A DNA stretch of 8,462 nucleotides from Phototrophicales bacterium (lineage in GTDB: Bacteria > Chloroflexota > Anaerolineae > Aggregatilineales > Phototrophicaceae): NCBI GenBank assembly GCA_002794515.1, contig PGTJ01000090.1, positions 1 to 8,462 of the forward strand. The letters run 5' to 3'. This document shows, piece after piece, positions 1-7,096 of the stretch. Within the stretch, counting starts at the first letter, position 1. Every line of letters starts with the position of its first letter. A program made the translations under genes and the position numbers. A model generated the notes under the pieces. The model made no database searches. It saw only the letters and a program-made list of their open reading frames with translations, and was not told the origin of the DNA.

Positions 1-129
1 GTCATCCAGAACAACACGGCGAGTGAATTTGGCGGTGGCATTTATAACCTCGGCGATATGCAACTGGACGGCGTGACCATCCGCCAGAACACCGCCCCAC
101 AGGGCAGTGGTGTGTATCAGGGGCGATGA
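1..129 (+). CDS. C-terminal end of a beta-helix repeat (polymorphic outer membrane protein-like) surface protein, 5' partial
   Basis: Reading frame 1 is open from the left edge and ends at TGA 127-129, giving 42 residues. The visible peptide holds the end of one repeat and most of another: an N-N-T-A stretch, then G-G-G-I-Y-N, then L-D-G-V-T-I-R-Q-N-T-A and a final G-S-G-V-Y. This alternation is typical of the chlamydial-PMP/right-handed parallel beta-helix repeats found in secreted or surface proteins of Chloroflexota and related bacteria. The protein stops about one residue past a repeat, so no C-terminal membrane anchor or sorting domain is visible. The bulk of the gene, including any signal peptide, is off-window. 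A role in adhesion or the cell surface is a family-level guess. It is in the same frame as the next gene but separated from it by the TGA. Confidence 0.72.
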   Translation, partial: VIQNNTASEFGGGIYNLGDMQLDGVTIRQNTAPQGSGVYQGR

Positions 130-210
130 TGTGATTCTTTCGTCATCACTCAATTGAATGAGATAACATCAGGCAAGCGCACATGGCAATCACCTACTTT
201 ATCCAGTACA

Positions 211-2097
211 ATGTGGCTTATGACGAGAGAACAATCCATTCCAGTTTATCAACGGTATCAACTACCCCTATTCATCGGCATTCTATTGCTCACATTCATC
301 GCTCGTATCCATCATATTGATATGGAAAGCCTATGGGTCGATGAGGGATTTTCGTATTGGGCGATTCGCCATGCGGATATATGGGGTGTATTGCTCCGCG
401 ATGTGCATCCGCCATTTTATTTTTTCGCGTTGCGCCTATGGGCATCTTTCACCGATATTAGCGAATTCGCACTGCGTTATTTTTCAGTGATACCCAGCCT
501 ATTGAGCATTGTGGCGGTGTATCATGTCGCCCGTGAATTAGAACGCCTCCGAAACCCACATATCCAAACCCCTATTCCCCTACTGGCATCATTGATGTTG
601 GGTCTCGCCGATATGGAGACGGCGATGGCGCAAACTGTCCGCATGTATACATGGCATGTGTTATGGGCGATTTGTAGCGCATGGGGATTTTTACGCTTTG
701 TGCGGATATTCGCACAAGACGACCGATGGTCACGGCGGGTCATCATGGCTTGTATGGGGTGGATAGCATCATCGGTATTATTGCTGTATACACAATATGT
801 CGGTTTGGCGTTGATAGCCGTTCAGGGATTGAGCGCCCTATTATTTTTACGCAAAAAAATCCGCTTATGGGCAATTTTGGGGTGCATCCTCATCGGCGCG
901 AGTTTCATCCCATGGGGCTTAGCAGTGGTGATTAATCAGACGGCAAATGTGGGGACAGGTTTTAATGTGCCATCAACACTCGAGTCGTTATGGAATTGGC
1001 GTGTGAATTGGTTCACCCAACAATGGGCATTGACCATCGGCTTGGCATTGTTGGGATTATTGCCAATCGGGATCACATTATCCACGCGCCCTCATTTCGG
1101 CATGGTATTCGCATCGGGAAATAAAATCAACCGTCCCGTGTTTTTGCTGATGTGGGTGATTATCCCCGTAGGCGGGGCGTATATCCTCAATTTTTATACC
1201 CCCATATTGATGGATTACCGCCTGACGCAAATCACACCCGCCATTGCCTTATTGATTGCCTATGGATTGGGGCATTTACGCGGAAAATCGTTATTGTTCA
1301 TCGTGGCAGTATTGGTGATATATGGCATTGCCACTGATGATACGGCGAATCCCCGCCCACCCTTTCGGGATATTGGACAATTTGTGGCTGAATTCGCCAC
1401 AGATGATGACCTGTTATTAGCCCATGTCACTCCGTCTGGTGATTGGCAAATGGTTTATTACTATGAGCGCTATTTGCCACATTTAGAACGTCGCTCACTG
1501 CGCCAGTGGCAAATTGAACAAGGCGATACATATTATCATGGCTTGCGCGATTTGCTGAACGCCCACAATGGCGTATGGCTCATGCACTGGTCGAGCGATA
1601 TGAGCAGTTTCGAGGCATTGCGCGATACAGGATACATCCAAACCGCCAAGACCAGTTGGTCATGGGTGGAAAATAGCTGGTTGGATTTATACCGTTTTGA
1701 CCGCCTATCGGATGAGATTATTGTACGCTATGTGAATGGCATGGCTATCCGACAAACGCGCATATCCGATGATGGCATGATGGTCGAAATTTGGTGGTCA
1801 ACCGATGAGGTGCTATCACAAAATTACACCATATCGGCTATTTTATTAGACGAAAACGGGCGTTTGGTGGCGCAGGATGATGGTTATCCATTTTTAGGGG
1901 AACGCCCAACCAACACTTGGGCAGAAGACGAAATTATATATGACCCCCATCGGCTAAAATTAGCTGATGGCATCAGCCAATTGGCACCTGGGACATATAC
2001 CGTTGGCGTAAAAATCTACCTGCTGACAGATGCCATCACCATTCAACCGACCGATAATGGCGCAGAATTTGCTGTAATTGGGCGCGTAGAACGCTGA
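211..2097 (+). CDS. GT39-like (GT-C fold) multi-pass membrane glycosyltransferase
   Basis: This is an integral membrane glycosyltransferase of the ArnT/PMT-like GT-C group, expected to move a sugar from a polyprenyl-phosphate donor to an extracytoplasmic acceptor; donor and acceptor are unknown. The frame is open from TTG 154. Counting residues from that codon, a first TM helix (about 37-51) is followed by the catalytic-loop motif S-L-W-V-D-E-G-F-S-Y with the acidic pair D63/E64, then a D-V-H-P-P-F-Y motif (83-89) and a V-R-M-Y motif (162-165). About ten hydrophobic helices run to roughly residue 391. Residues ~400-647 are soluble and beta-rich, probably extracytoplasmic, with a typical A-P-G-T-Y-T-V strand near the end. 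The start is uncertain: TTG 154, ATG 211 and ATG 220 all keep TM1, and none has a clear Shine-Dalgarno. I chose ATG 211 over the rarer TTG. It follows the beta-helix gene closely, so the two could be co-transcribed. Confidence 0.88.
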   Translation: MWLMTREQSIPVYQRYQLPLFIGILLLTFIARIHHIDMESLWVDEGFSYWAIRHADIWGVLLRDVHPPFYFFALRLWASFTDISEFALRYFSVIPSLLSIVAVYHVARELERLRNPHIQTPIPLLASLMLGLADMETAMAQTVRMYTWHVLWAICSAWGFLRFVRIFAQDDRWSRRVIMACMGWIASSVLLLYTQYVGLALIAVQGLSALLFLRKKIRLWAILGCILIGASFIPWGLAVVINQTANVGTGFNVPSTLESLWNWRVNWFTQQWALTIGLALLGLLPIGITLSTRPHFGMVFASGNKINRPVFLLMWVIIPVGGAYILNFYTPILMDYRLTQITPAIALLIAYGLGHLRGKSLLFIVAVLVIYGIATDDTANPRPPFRDIGQFVAEFATDDDLLLAHVTPSGDWQMVYYYERYLPHLERRSLRQWQIEQGDTYYHGLRDLLNAHNGVWLMHWSSDMSSFEALRDTGYIQTAKTSWSWVENSWLDLYRFDRLSDEIIVRYVNGMAIRQTRISDDGMMVEIWWSTDEVLSQNYTISAILLDENGRLVAQDDGYPFLGERPTNTWAEDEIIYDPHRLKLADGISQLAPGTYTVGVKIYLLTDAITIQPTDNGAEFAVIGRVER

Positions 2098-2111
2098 ACC
2101 TAAATAGGTTC
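2096..2111. terminator. Short palindrome at the convergent gene junction, possible bidirectional terminator
   Basis: GAACCTA (2096-2102) is the exact reverse complement of TAGGTTC (2105-2111), with AA in the centre. As RNA it could form a hairpin of about 6 bp with a 4-base loop. It covers the last two bases of the glycosyltransferase stop TGA (2095-2097) and the whole opposing TAG stop (2100-2102, read on the minus strand). On the plus strand it is followed by only a short pyrimidine run (TTCTT). On the minus strand there is no U-tract. It is therefore a weak terminator at best, but no other terminator is visible between the convergent genes. Confidence 0.35.
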
Positions 2112-3128
2112 TTCTTGCAATACATCTACATGACCATCGGCGACCTGTTCCAAAATACCACTGACGGTCAAGGTCTCTGCCCAAATGCCATATAAGCCTG
2201 GCGCGGTATAACTGAGCAAGGTGATGAGATGTAAGGTCAATCCAAGCGCCAACGCCGCCTCGTTGGTATACCCCTGACTGGTCAAGGCGAGGATGGCACT
2301 GCCTTCTATCGCCCCCATACTGGCGATGGTGGTGGGGATGATAATGGCTAATGCCGCCGCCACTACGAATAACACCGCCTGCGCCCATGTCGGATTGGGG
2401 AACAATGCCATCAGCAAAAAATAATAGGCGATGACCAGCGTCAACCATGCTATGACATTCCAGAACATCACCCACAAAAAAAATTTCGGGCGACGTATCA
2501 TGGCGAAACCCATCAACACATTATCTAAAATCCGCACGGTGTTCAATCTTTTCAGGATGCCGATGCGATCTGTTAGCCATATCACGATATTGCGCGTGAT
2601 GTTTTGAAACACCGTCACCATCAAAATTAAGCCAATGCTGGCGAGGATAGAACCGATGGTGATAAGCCCCATGACCGATTGTATTTCGGGCGGGATGGTC
2701 GGCAAACCCGATAGCGCCAAGGCAATCAGCACCACCAGCGCCAAAAAGTCGAGCAGGCGCTCCACGACCACTAGGCTCAAGCCTGTGGAACGTGGCAGGC
2801 GTGGTTTGCCATGTGCCGCGGCTTCGACACGCACCAAATCGCCCGCCCGAAATGGCAACAGGTTATTCACAAAAAACGCCACACTGGTCAGATTGAGACT
2901 ACGCTTGAGGGGCAATTGCCCCAGATGGATGTAATGCCAGCGCAATCCACGCGCCCCTAATCCGAGCGTAATCATGCCAAAGGCGATGAGGACATACTCA
3001 AAGCGCAGGCTACGCACCGCATTGAGCGTCTCTTCCCAATGAATATCGCGCATGACCAAATAGAGCAAAAAGCCGCTGACGGCGATGCTCACACCAATAC
3101 CGAGCCAAAAGCGTTTCTTGCGTAACAT
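2100..3128 (-). CDS. LPG-synthase-TM / UPF0104 flippase-like multi-pass membrane protein
   Basis: This 342-residue protein belongs to the lysylphosphatidylglycerol synthase transmembrane family (PF03706, UPF0104), related to the N-terminal flippase half of MprF. Roughly eight hydrophobic segments are visible, beginning at residues 9-25. Family hallmarks are present: R-W-H-Y near 63-66, the N-N-L-L-P-F-R-A-G-D-L-V-R block at 88-100, E-R-L-L-D-F at 123-128, and a P-x-x-I-A-S-M-G-A-I-E-G block at 265-276. It ends in a short polar tail. The soluble aminoacyl-transferase domain of full MprF is absent, so it cannot make aminoacyl-lipids alone. Family members are usually thought to handle lipids or lipid-linked glycans, but the substrate here is unknown. 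The start ATG (3126-3128) lies 10 bases after the asnS stop and has its own Shine-Dalgarno site, so it is probably the second gene of the asnS transcript. Confidence 0.87.
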   Translation of the reverse strand: MLRKKRFWLGIGVSIAVSGFLLYLVMRDIHWEETLNAVRSLRFEYVLIAFGMITLGLGARGLRWHYIHLGQLPLKRSLNLTSVAFFVNNLLPFRAGDLVRVEAAAHGKPRLPRSTGLSLVVVERLLDFLALVVLIALALSGLPTIPPEIQSVMGLITIGSILASIGLILMVTVFQNITRNIVIWLTDRIGILKRLNTVRILDNVLMGFAMIRRPKFFLWVMFWNVIAWLTLVIAYYFLLMALFPNPTWAQAVLFVVAAALAIIIPTTIASMGAIEGSAILALTSQGYTNEAALALGLTLHLITLLSYTAPGLYGIWAETLTVSGILEQVADGHVDVLQEEPI

Positions 3129-3134
3129 AAAATA

Positions 3135-3140
3135 TCCTTT
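3135..3140 (-). promoter_or_regulatory. Ribosome binding site of the flippase-like gene, overlapping the asnS stop
   Basis: The minus strand reads AAAGGA, 6 bases before ATG 3128-3126. Its first two A residues are the last two bases of the asnS stop TAA (3141-3139). This placement fixes the start codon and suggests translation coupled to asnS. Confidence 0.7.
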
Positions 3141-4479
3141 AGGGGGTTTTGCGATTCAACATCCGCGCATAAGGAATCGTCTCGCGGATATGGGGCAAGC
3201 CACACAACCATGCAACGGTGCGCTCTATCCCCAAGCCAAAACCCGCATGAGGCACAGAGCCAAATTTGCGTAAATCCATATACCATGTGTAATTTTCGGG
3301 CGGTAATTTGTGGTCGGCGATGCGTTGCGCCAATAAATCGTGGTCATAAATCCGCTCACTCCCGCCGATAATCTCGCCATAGCCTTCGGGCGCGAGCAAA
3401 TCCACACTCCGACACACCTCTGGACGACCCTCAACTGGTTGCATATAGAAGGCTTTGACGGCGGTGGGATAGTGATAAACAAACACCGGTGTCTCGAACA
3501 TCTGCGTGAGCGCCGTCTCATGTGGACTGCCAAAATCTTCGCCCCATGAGATTTTGAGCAATTCTTTTTGTTCGTCATCATCGGGCAACGCGGCTTGTAG
3601 AGCTTGCAAGCGTTGTATCGCCTCATCATAACTAATCCGTGCAAATGGCGCTTTGACTTTTTCTAGCGCAGTTAAGTCACGTTCTAAAATGGCGAGTTCA
3701 CCACGATGCTTATCTAACACTTGTGAGACGGTGTAAATCACCATCTGCTCTTCAATAGCCATCAATTCTTCGAGGGAACAAAAGGCAATTTCGGGTTCGA
3801 GCATCCAAAATTCGGCGAGGTGACGACGTGTTTTCGATTTTTCGGCGCGGAAGGTCGGACCAAAGCAATATACTTTTCCGAACGCCATCATATTGGCTTC
3901 GTTATAGAGTTGTCCTGTTTGCGCCAAATATGCAGGTTCGCCATGATAATCGATCTCGAATAGTGAGGTGGTATCTTCACCTGCCGATGGTGTGATGATC
4001 GGTGTATCGACCAACAGATAACCATGATCATCCAACCAATTTCGCATGGAACGGATGATGGTGGCGCGGATACGTAAAATCGCCCATTGACGTGATGAGC
4101 GCAACCATAGATGACGGTTATCCATCAAAAATTCGACACCATGTTCTTTTGGGGTAATCGGATAATCGTGTGCCATTTGGATGAGCGACACCGATTTCAC
4201 ACCGACTTCATACCCGCCCGGATAACCGGGTGCGCGATCGTCTTTGCGGACAACACCCGTGATGACGACCGATGATTCTTGTGTAAGTTTACGTGCCAGT
4301 TCAAAATTGTCTTCAGACACGTCATTCTTGAACACCACACATTGGGCGATTCCAGAACCATCACGTAATTTGATGAATTCGAGTTTTCCTTTGCCTGTGC
4401 GGTCATACACCCAACCGCGCAGGGTCACTTCTTGCCCCTCATATTGGGCAATATCTTGAATTTGGATGATTTGTGCCAC
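3139..4479 (-). CDS. asnS: Asparagine--tRNA ligase (class II), Thermus/archaeal-like type
   Basis: This cytoplasmic enzyme charges tRNA-Asn with asparagine using ATP. At 446 residues it is complete. An N-terminal OB-fold anticodon-binding domain (~1-105) begins with V-T-L-R-G-W-V. The hinge is followed by K-E-H-G-V-E-F-L-M-D-N-R-H-L-W-L-R (111-127). The class II catalytic core contains the Q-T-G-Q-L-Y amino-acid pocket (187-192), motif 2 F-R-A-E-K-S-K-T-R-R-H (210-220) with E-F-W-M-L-E, and motif 3 G-F-G-L-G-I-E-R (413-420). From memory, the core and the ending (Y-A-R-M-L-N-R-K-T-P) resemble Thermus and archaeal-type AsnRS more than the E. coli type, which ends around P-F-P-R-T-P. The K-E-H-G block and the lack of an AspRS insertion domain argue against AspRS. 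The start is GTG (4479-4477), supported by AGGAGA 10 bases upstream and an extended -10 promoter. The flippase-like gene follows 10 bases downstream. Confidence 0.96.
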   Translation of the reverse strand: MAQIIQIQDIAQYEGQEVTLRGWVYDRTGKGKLEFIKLRDGSGIAQCVVFKNDVSEDNFELARKLTQESSVVITGVVRKDDRAPGYPGGYEVGVKSVSLIQMAHDYPITPKEHGVEFLMDNRHLWLRSSRQWAILRIRATIIRSMRNWLDDHGYLLVDTPIITPSAGEDTTSLFEIDYHGEPAYLAQTGQLYNEANMMAFGKVYCFGPTFRAEKSKTRRHLAEFWMLEPEIAFCSLEELMAIEEQMVIYTVSQVLDKHRGELAILERDLTALEKVKAPFARISYDEAIQRLQALQAALPDDDEQKELLKISWGEDFGSPHETALTQMFETPVFVYHYPTAVKAFYMQPVEGRPEVCRSVDLLAPEGYGEIIGGSERIYDHDLLAQRIADHKLPPENYTWYMDLRKFGSVPHAGFGLGIERTVAWLCGLPHIRETIPYARMLNRKTP

Positions 4480-4489
4480 GAAAAATTTA

Positions 4490-4495
4490 TCTCCT
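4490..4495 (-). promoter_or_regulatory. Ribosome binding site supporting the GTG start of asnS
   Basis: The minus strand carries AGGAGA, 10 bases before GTG 4479-4477. It is one of the strongest Shine-Dalgarno matches in the window. It decides the start, because no ATG in this frame fits the conserved N-terminus better. Confidence 0.75.
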
Positions 4496-4530
4496 AAAAA
4501 ATATAGTCACGCTGTTGTGCATCACGATAT

Positions 4531-4539
4531 ATTATAGCA
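4531..4539 (-). promoter_or_regulatory. Extended -10 promoter element for asnS
   Basis: The minus strand reads TGCTATAAT, a perfect TGn-extended -10 consensus, in the 98-base gap between the transporter stop and asnS. No good -35 hexamer lies at 16-18 bases, as expected for an extended -10 promoter. Transcription would start near 4524, giving a leader of about 45 bases before the GTG. It implies that asnS and the flippase-like gene form a unit separate from the three-gene operon upstream. It is flanked by CGATAT/ATATCG arms (4525-4530 and 4547-4552). Confidence 0.6.
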
Positions 4540-4577
4540 TGGGGGCATATCGGACGGGCAGATTAAGAATATCCCAA

Positions 4578-5813
4578 TTATTCCTCATCGCTCGGTGTGA
4601 TTTCTTCGCTATCATCCCATTGCAATTCGGGCGGGATAATCATCTCTTGTGCCTCTAATATACGCCGATATTCTGCTTGGATTTCTTCTTCGCTGGGGGA
4701 TATGCTGGCATTCAGTTGATTGCCTTTGCGAATGGGGAACGGGTCTATGCCACCACTCTCCGCGCCCATCATACGCTGAATCGCCACCAATTCTTGGGTG
4801 GTGATTTGCGCCATAATGCCCACTTCATTGTCGGTCTCTTTTGTGCCGAAAGCACGATGAAAGGCGATGCGCTGAAATTGCACACTCGACATATTTGCCA
4901 CCACCAACGCATTGGGGTTAAACCCATGTGGGCGCAAATCTTTGGCACGGATAAGCAATATGCCCGAAAAGAGGATAATCACACCCACTGTCTGAATAGA
5001 GGTGAAACGATCACCCAAAAAGATCATCGCCAACACAATCGCCACACCGATTTCGGTGATGGCGAGGACGGCGGTTTGCATCCCGCCCAATATTTTCACC
5101 CCTGCGAACAAGAATAATCGTGCTGTCGCCGTGGTAATTCCCAGCGCGATAATTGGTGGAATAGCTTGTTCGAGGATAGGCGCAGGGATGGGGTCGCCAA
5201 CGGCTAACCAGACCATCATCACCACCACACCCATCGTGGTCAAAATGTATAATGTCACAGTTGGTGCGGGCATTTCGTATAACACATACTGGCTGAGGAC
5301 GACCGTCCCCGCGAACATCAAGGCATTGGCGAGCATAAAGCCCACACCCAGCCAATTAATCGGCTTCGAGCCGAATCCCGTGATGAGCAATATGCCGATG
5401 AGGGCTAATCCCACACGAACCAGTGTGCGCCGATTAATGCGTTCTCCACCAAAACGTGAGATGAGGACAGCAAACACCAGATACATGCCATTGAGCAATT
5501 GCGCCAATGAGGCATCGAGCAAGCCTAATCCACCATAATAAAAAAGTGAGCCAATGCCGTTAATCGTGCCGATGACCACACATCCCAGCAATCCTGCGGG
5601 GTAGATATAGATATAACGCCGAAAAAAGATGACATAAATCGTCCACATAATCGCCACGGCGATAGCCGTCCGCACGGCGGCAACAGTGAATGGGTCTATG
5701 CCTGTGCGGATGGCTAACTTGCCAAAAAGTGGGGCAAATCCCAAAAAAACGGGCGCGGCAAAGACGGTCAATACATCTTTGGCGGTGATAGTCTGACGTG
5801 GTGGCGGGAACAT
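4578..5813 (-). CDS. EamA/DMT-family transporter with long acidic cytoplasmic tail
   Basis: This 411-residue inner-membrane protein is of the drug/metabolite transporter (EamA) superfamily, whose members export amino acids and other metabolites. Two EamA repeats are visible, each of about five TM helices: residues ~15-146 (with P-V-F-L-G-F-A-P-L-F-G-K-L-A, typical of repeat starts) and ~154-290 (ending in a G-V-I-I-L-F-S-G-I-L-L-I helix). The usual family length is about 290-310 residues. Residues ~291-411 form an extra soluble tail with a central Q/M-rich part (~335-350) and a Glu/Asp-rich end (S-E-E-E at 374-377, D-D-S-E-E at 400-404, S-D-E-E at the terminus). The ATG follows the kinase stop directly (TAAATG, no gap) and lacks a good Shine-Dalgarno, which suggests translational coupling. 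Substrate is unknown. Homoserine/threonine export is conceivable from the threonine-synthase-like gene in the operon, but only by context. Confidence 0.88.
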   Translation of the reverse strand: MFPPPRQTITAKDVLTVFAAPVFLGFAPLFGKLAIRTGIDPFTVAAVRTAIAVAIMWTIYVIFFRRYIYIYPAGLLGCVVIGTINGIGSLFYYGGLGLLDASLAQLLNGMYLVFAVLISRFGGERINRRTLVRVGLALIGILLITGFGSKPINWLGVGFMLANALMFAGTVVLSQYVLYEMPAPTVTLYILTTMGVVVMMVWLAVGDPIPAPILEQAIPPIIALGITTATARLFLFAGVKILGGMQTAVLAITEIGVAIVLAMIFLGDRFTSIQTVGVIILFSGILLIRAKDLRPHGFNPNALVVANMSSVQFQRIAFHRAFGTKETDNEVGIMAQITTQELVAIQRMMGAESGGIDPFPIRKGNQLNASISPSEEEIQAEYRRILEAQEMIIPPELQWDDSEEITPSDEE

Positions 5814-7082
5814 TTATTTGCTCAGACGGGTCAACATCGGGCGGGGGCGTTGCACCACCAACGGTAAGGTGACGATGAATTGGCTACCCGGACAGGTTTC
5901 GGGGTCACGTCCCTGACTTTCGACCCAAATCTTGCCCCCATGTGCCTCGACAATGCCTTTGCATACGGGCAATCCCAATCCTAAGCCTCCCCCACCGAAG
6001 GCGGTCTTGCTGGTGCTATGCAATTTGACATCACCGAGCGAGCCGAATTGCTCGAAGATGCGTTTTTGATTTTCCACATCGATGCCGATGCCCGTATCGC
6101 GCACCGAAAACATCACTTGGTCGCTGGTGGTTTGGGCGCGGAGGTAAATTTGCCCGCCATCGGGTGTATATTTAATGGCATTACTGATGAGGTTGCTCAT
6201 GACAATACGGATGAGTTCGCTGTCGAGTTGTGTTTGACGGGGCCATTGGGCGGGGTCGAAATGCACCGTCAATTTGCGTTGTTCAAATGCCTCTTCATAC
6301 GACTCGAGAACCCGTGCTACCAATTGGCTGAGGTTGGTCGGCGAGAGCGCCAAATCGATTTGTTTGGTCATGATACGGCTAATGATGAGGATTTCTTCGA
6401 TAACCCGTTGCATTCGCGCAATCGAATCCGATAGGCTTTCGACCAACATCTTGACACTTTGGTCATATTCTGCCATTTTATTGACGGTTGGATGATCTTC
6501 TAATAACCGACTATAACCATAAATCAGGGTGAGCGGTGTACGGAGTTCATGCGCCGTGACCTGAATGAAGGTCTCTTTCATGTTATCCAATTTTTTGAGG
6601 GCATCATTGGCTTCTTCGAGGGCGCGAATACGTCCTTCGAGGCGAGATACCACCTCGCGGGTATATTTGACTTGTGCCGAAAACAACCGCTCAGAGTCGA
6701 TGGTATCTTGCCCACCTTGTAAATAATACTGAATTTGGGTGATGAGTTGCTCAATATCCACCGGTTTAGATAAAAAGCCCGTGATGCCCGCCGCCATTGC
6801 CATATCTTGTGCGCCAGGACCCAACGCCGTCAGTGCCACAATTGGCACACCCGCAAACCGCTCTTCAGCACGTAAGGCGGTGGCGACTTCATAACCACTC
6901 ATATCGGGCAGATTGATGTCGGTCAAGATGAGATCAGGAAATTCACTACGAGCAATATCAATCCCCAACAATCCGCGATTGGCGAGTAACACACGATACC
7001 CAGCATGGGTCAGCATCCGCTCAATTAATTTGCCACTAGCGGGATCATCCTCAATATATAGTATTTTGGGTGGTTGGGTCAT
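5814..7082 (-). CDS. Soluble hybrid histidine kinase: REC - coiled coil - HisKA - HATPase
   Basis: This 422-residue cytoplasmic two-component protein has no TM segment or signal peptide. An N-terminal receiver domain (~5-120) has a complete acid pocket: E11/D12, phosphoacceptor D55 in I-L-T-D-I-N-L-P-D, T85 and K106 in S-K-P. A linker and coiled coil follow (~121-168), then HisKA with phospho-histidine H178 in A-H-E-L-R-T-P-L (177-184). The HATPase has its N box around N297/N301 (S-N-A-I-K-Y), the D-T-G-I-G-I G1 box (329-334), F-E-Q-F (343-346) and a Gly-rich G2 loop (363-371). All residues needed for autophosphorylation are present, but there is no sensor domain other than REC. Input is therefore probably phosphorylation of D55 or a partner protein. 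It starts 12 bases after the gene encoding the threonine-synthase-like/REC fusion, which makes that REC domain an obvious candidate target. It has a good Shine-Dalgarno site. Confidence 0.94.
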   Translation of the reverse strand: MTQPPKILYIEDDPASGKLIERMLTHAGYRVLLANRGLLGIDIARSEFPDLILTDINLPDMSGYEVATALRAEERFAGVPIVALTALGPGAQDMAMAAGITGFLSKPVDIEQLITQIQYYLQGGQDTIDSERLFSAQVKYTREVVSRLEGRIRALEEANDALKKLDNMKETFIQVTAHELRTPLTLIYGYSRLLEDHPTVNKMAEYDQSVKMLVESLSDSIARMQRVIEEILIISRIMTKQIDLALSPTNLSQLVARVLESYEEAFEQRKLTVHFDPAQWPRQTQLDSELIRIVMSNLISNAIKYTPDGGQIYLRAQTTSDQVMFSVRDTGIGIDVENQKRIFEQFGSLGDVKLHSTSKTAFGGGGLGLGLPVCKGIVEAHGGKIWVESQGRDPETCPGSQFIVTLPLVVQRPRPMLTRLSK

Positions 7083-7089
7083 AAATGTG

Positions 7090-7096
7090 CTTCCTT
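7090..7096 (-). promoter_or_regulatory. Ribosome binding site of the histidine kinase, overlapping the upstream stop
   Basis: The minus strand reads AAGGAAG, 7 bases before ATG 7082-7080. It shares two bases with the TAA stop (7097-7095) of the upstream PLP-enzyme/REC gene. It supports the chosen kinase start and suggests coupled translation of the two genes. Confidence 0.7.

Noticed and set aside
124..149. Small inverted repeats (GATGA/TCATC, GTGAT/ATCAC) after the beta-helix gene stop, as a terminator
   Set aside because: The arms are only 5 bases, the two pairings compete, and no T-tract follows. Likely chance.
127..153. Beta-helix protein and glycosyltransferase as one gene broken by a TGA
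   Set aside because: They share a frame, but a surface repeat protein joined directly to a multi-pass GT39 enzyme is not a known arrangement, and each part is complete at the junction.
184..222. Possible promoter TACAAT (207-212) giving a leaderless start at ATG 220 for the glycosyltransferase
   Set aside because: The spacing is plausible, but the -35 match (TGGCAA) is only 3 of 6, and one hexamer inside a possible coding start is not enough evidence.
1960..2475. Open frame on the minus strand (171 codons) across the convergent junction
   Set aside because: It overlaps the flippase-like gene in another frame and the glycosyltransferase on the other strand. Its Arg/His/Gly-rich translation looks like a shadow frame.
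5002..5538. Long open frame on the plus strand (178 codons) opposite the transporter
   Set aside because: It is wholly antisense to a clear EamA gene. Its translation is Thr/Asn/Pro-rich with no recognisable motif, and it has no ribosome binding site.
6018..6434. Open frame on the plus strand (138 codons) opposite the histidine kinase
   Set aside because: It is antisense to HisKA/HATPase codons with strong motif support, and has no start context or family resemblance.
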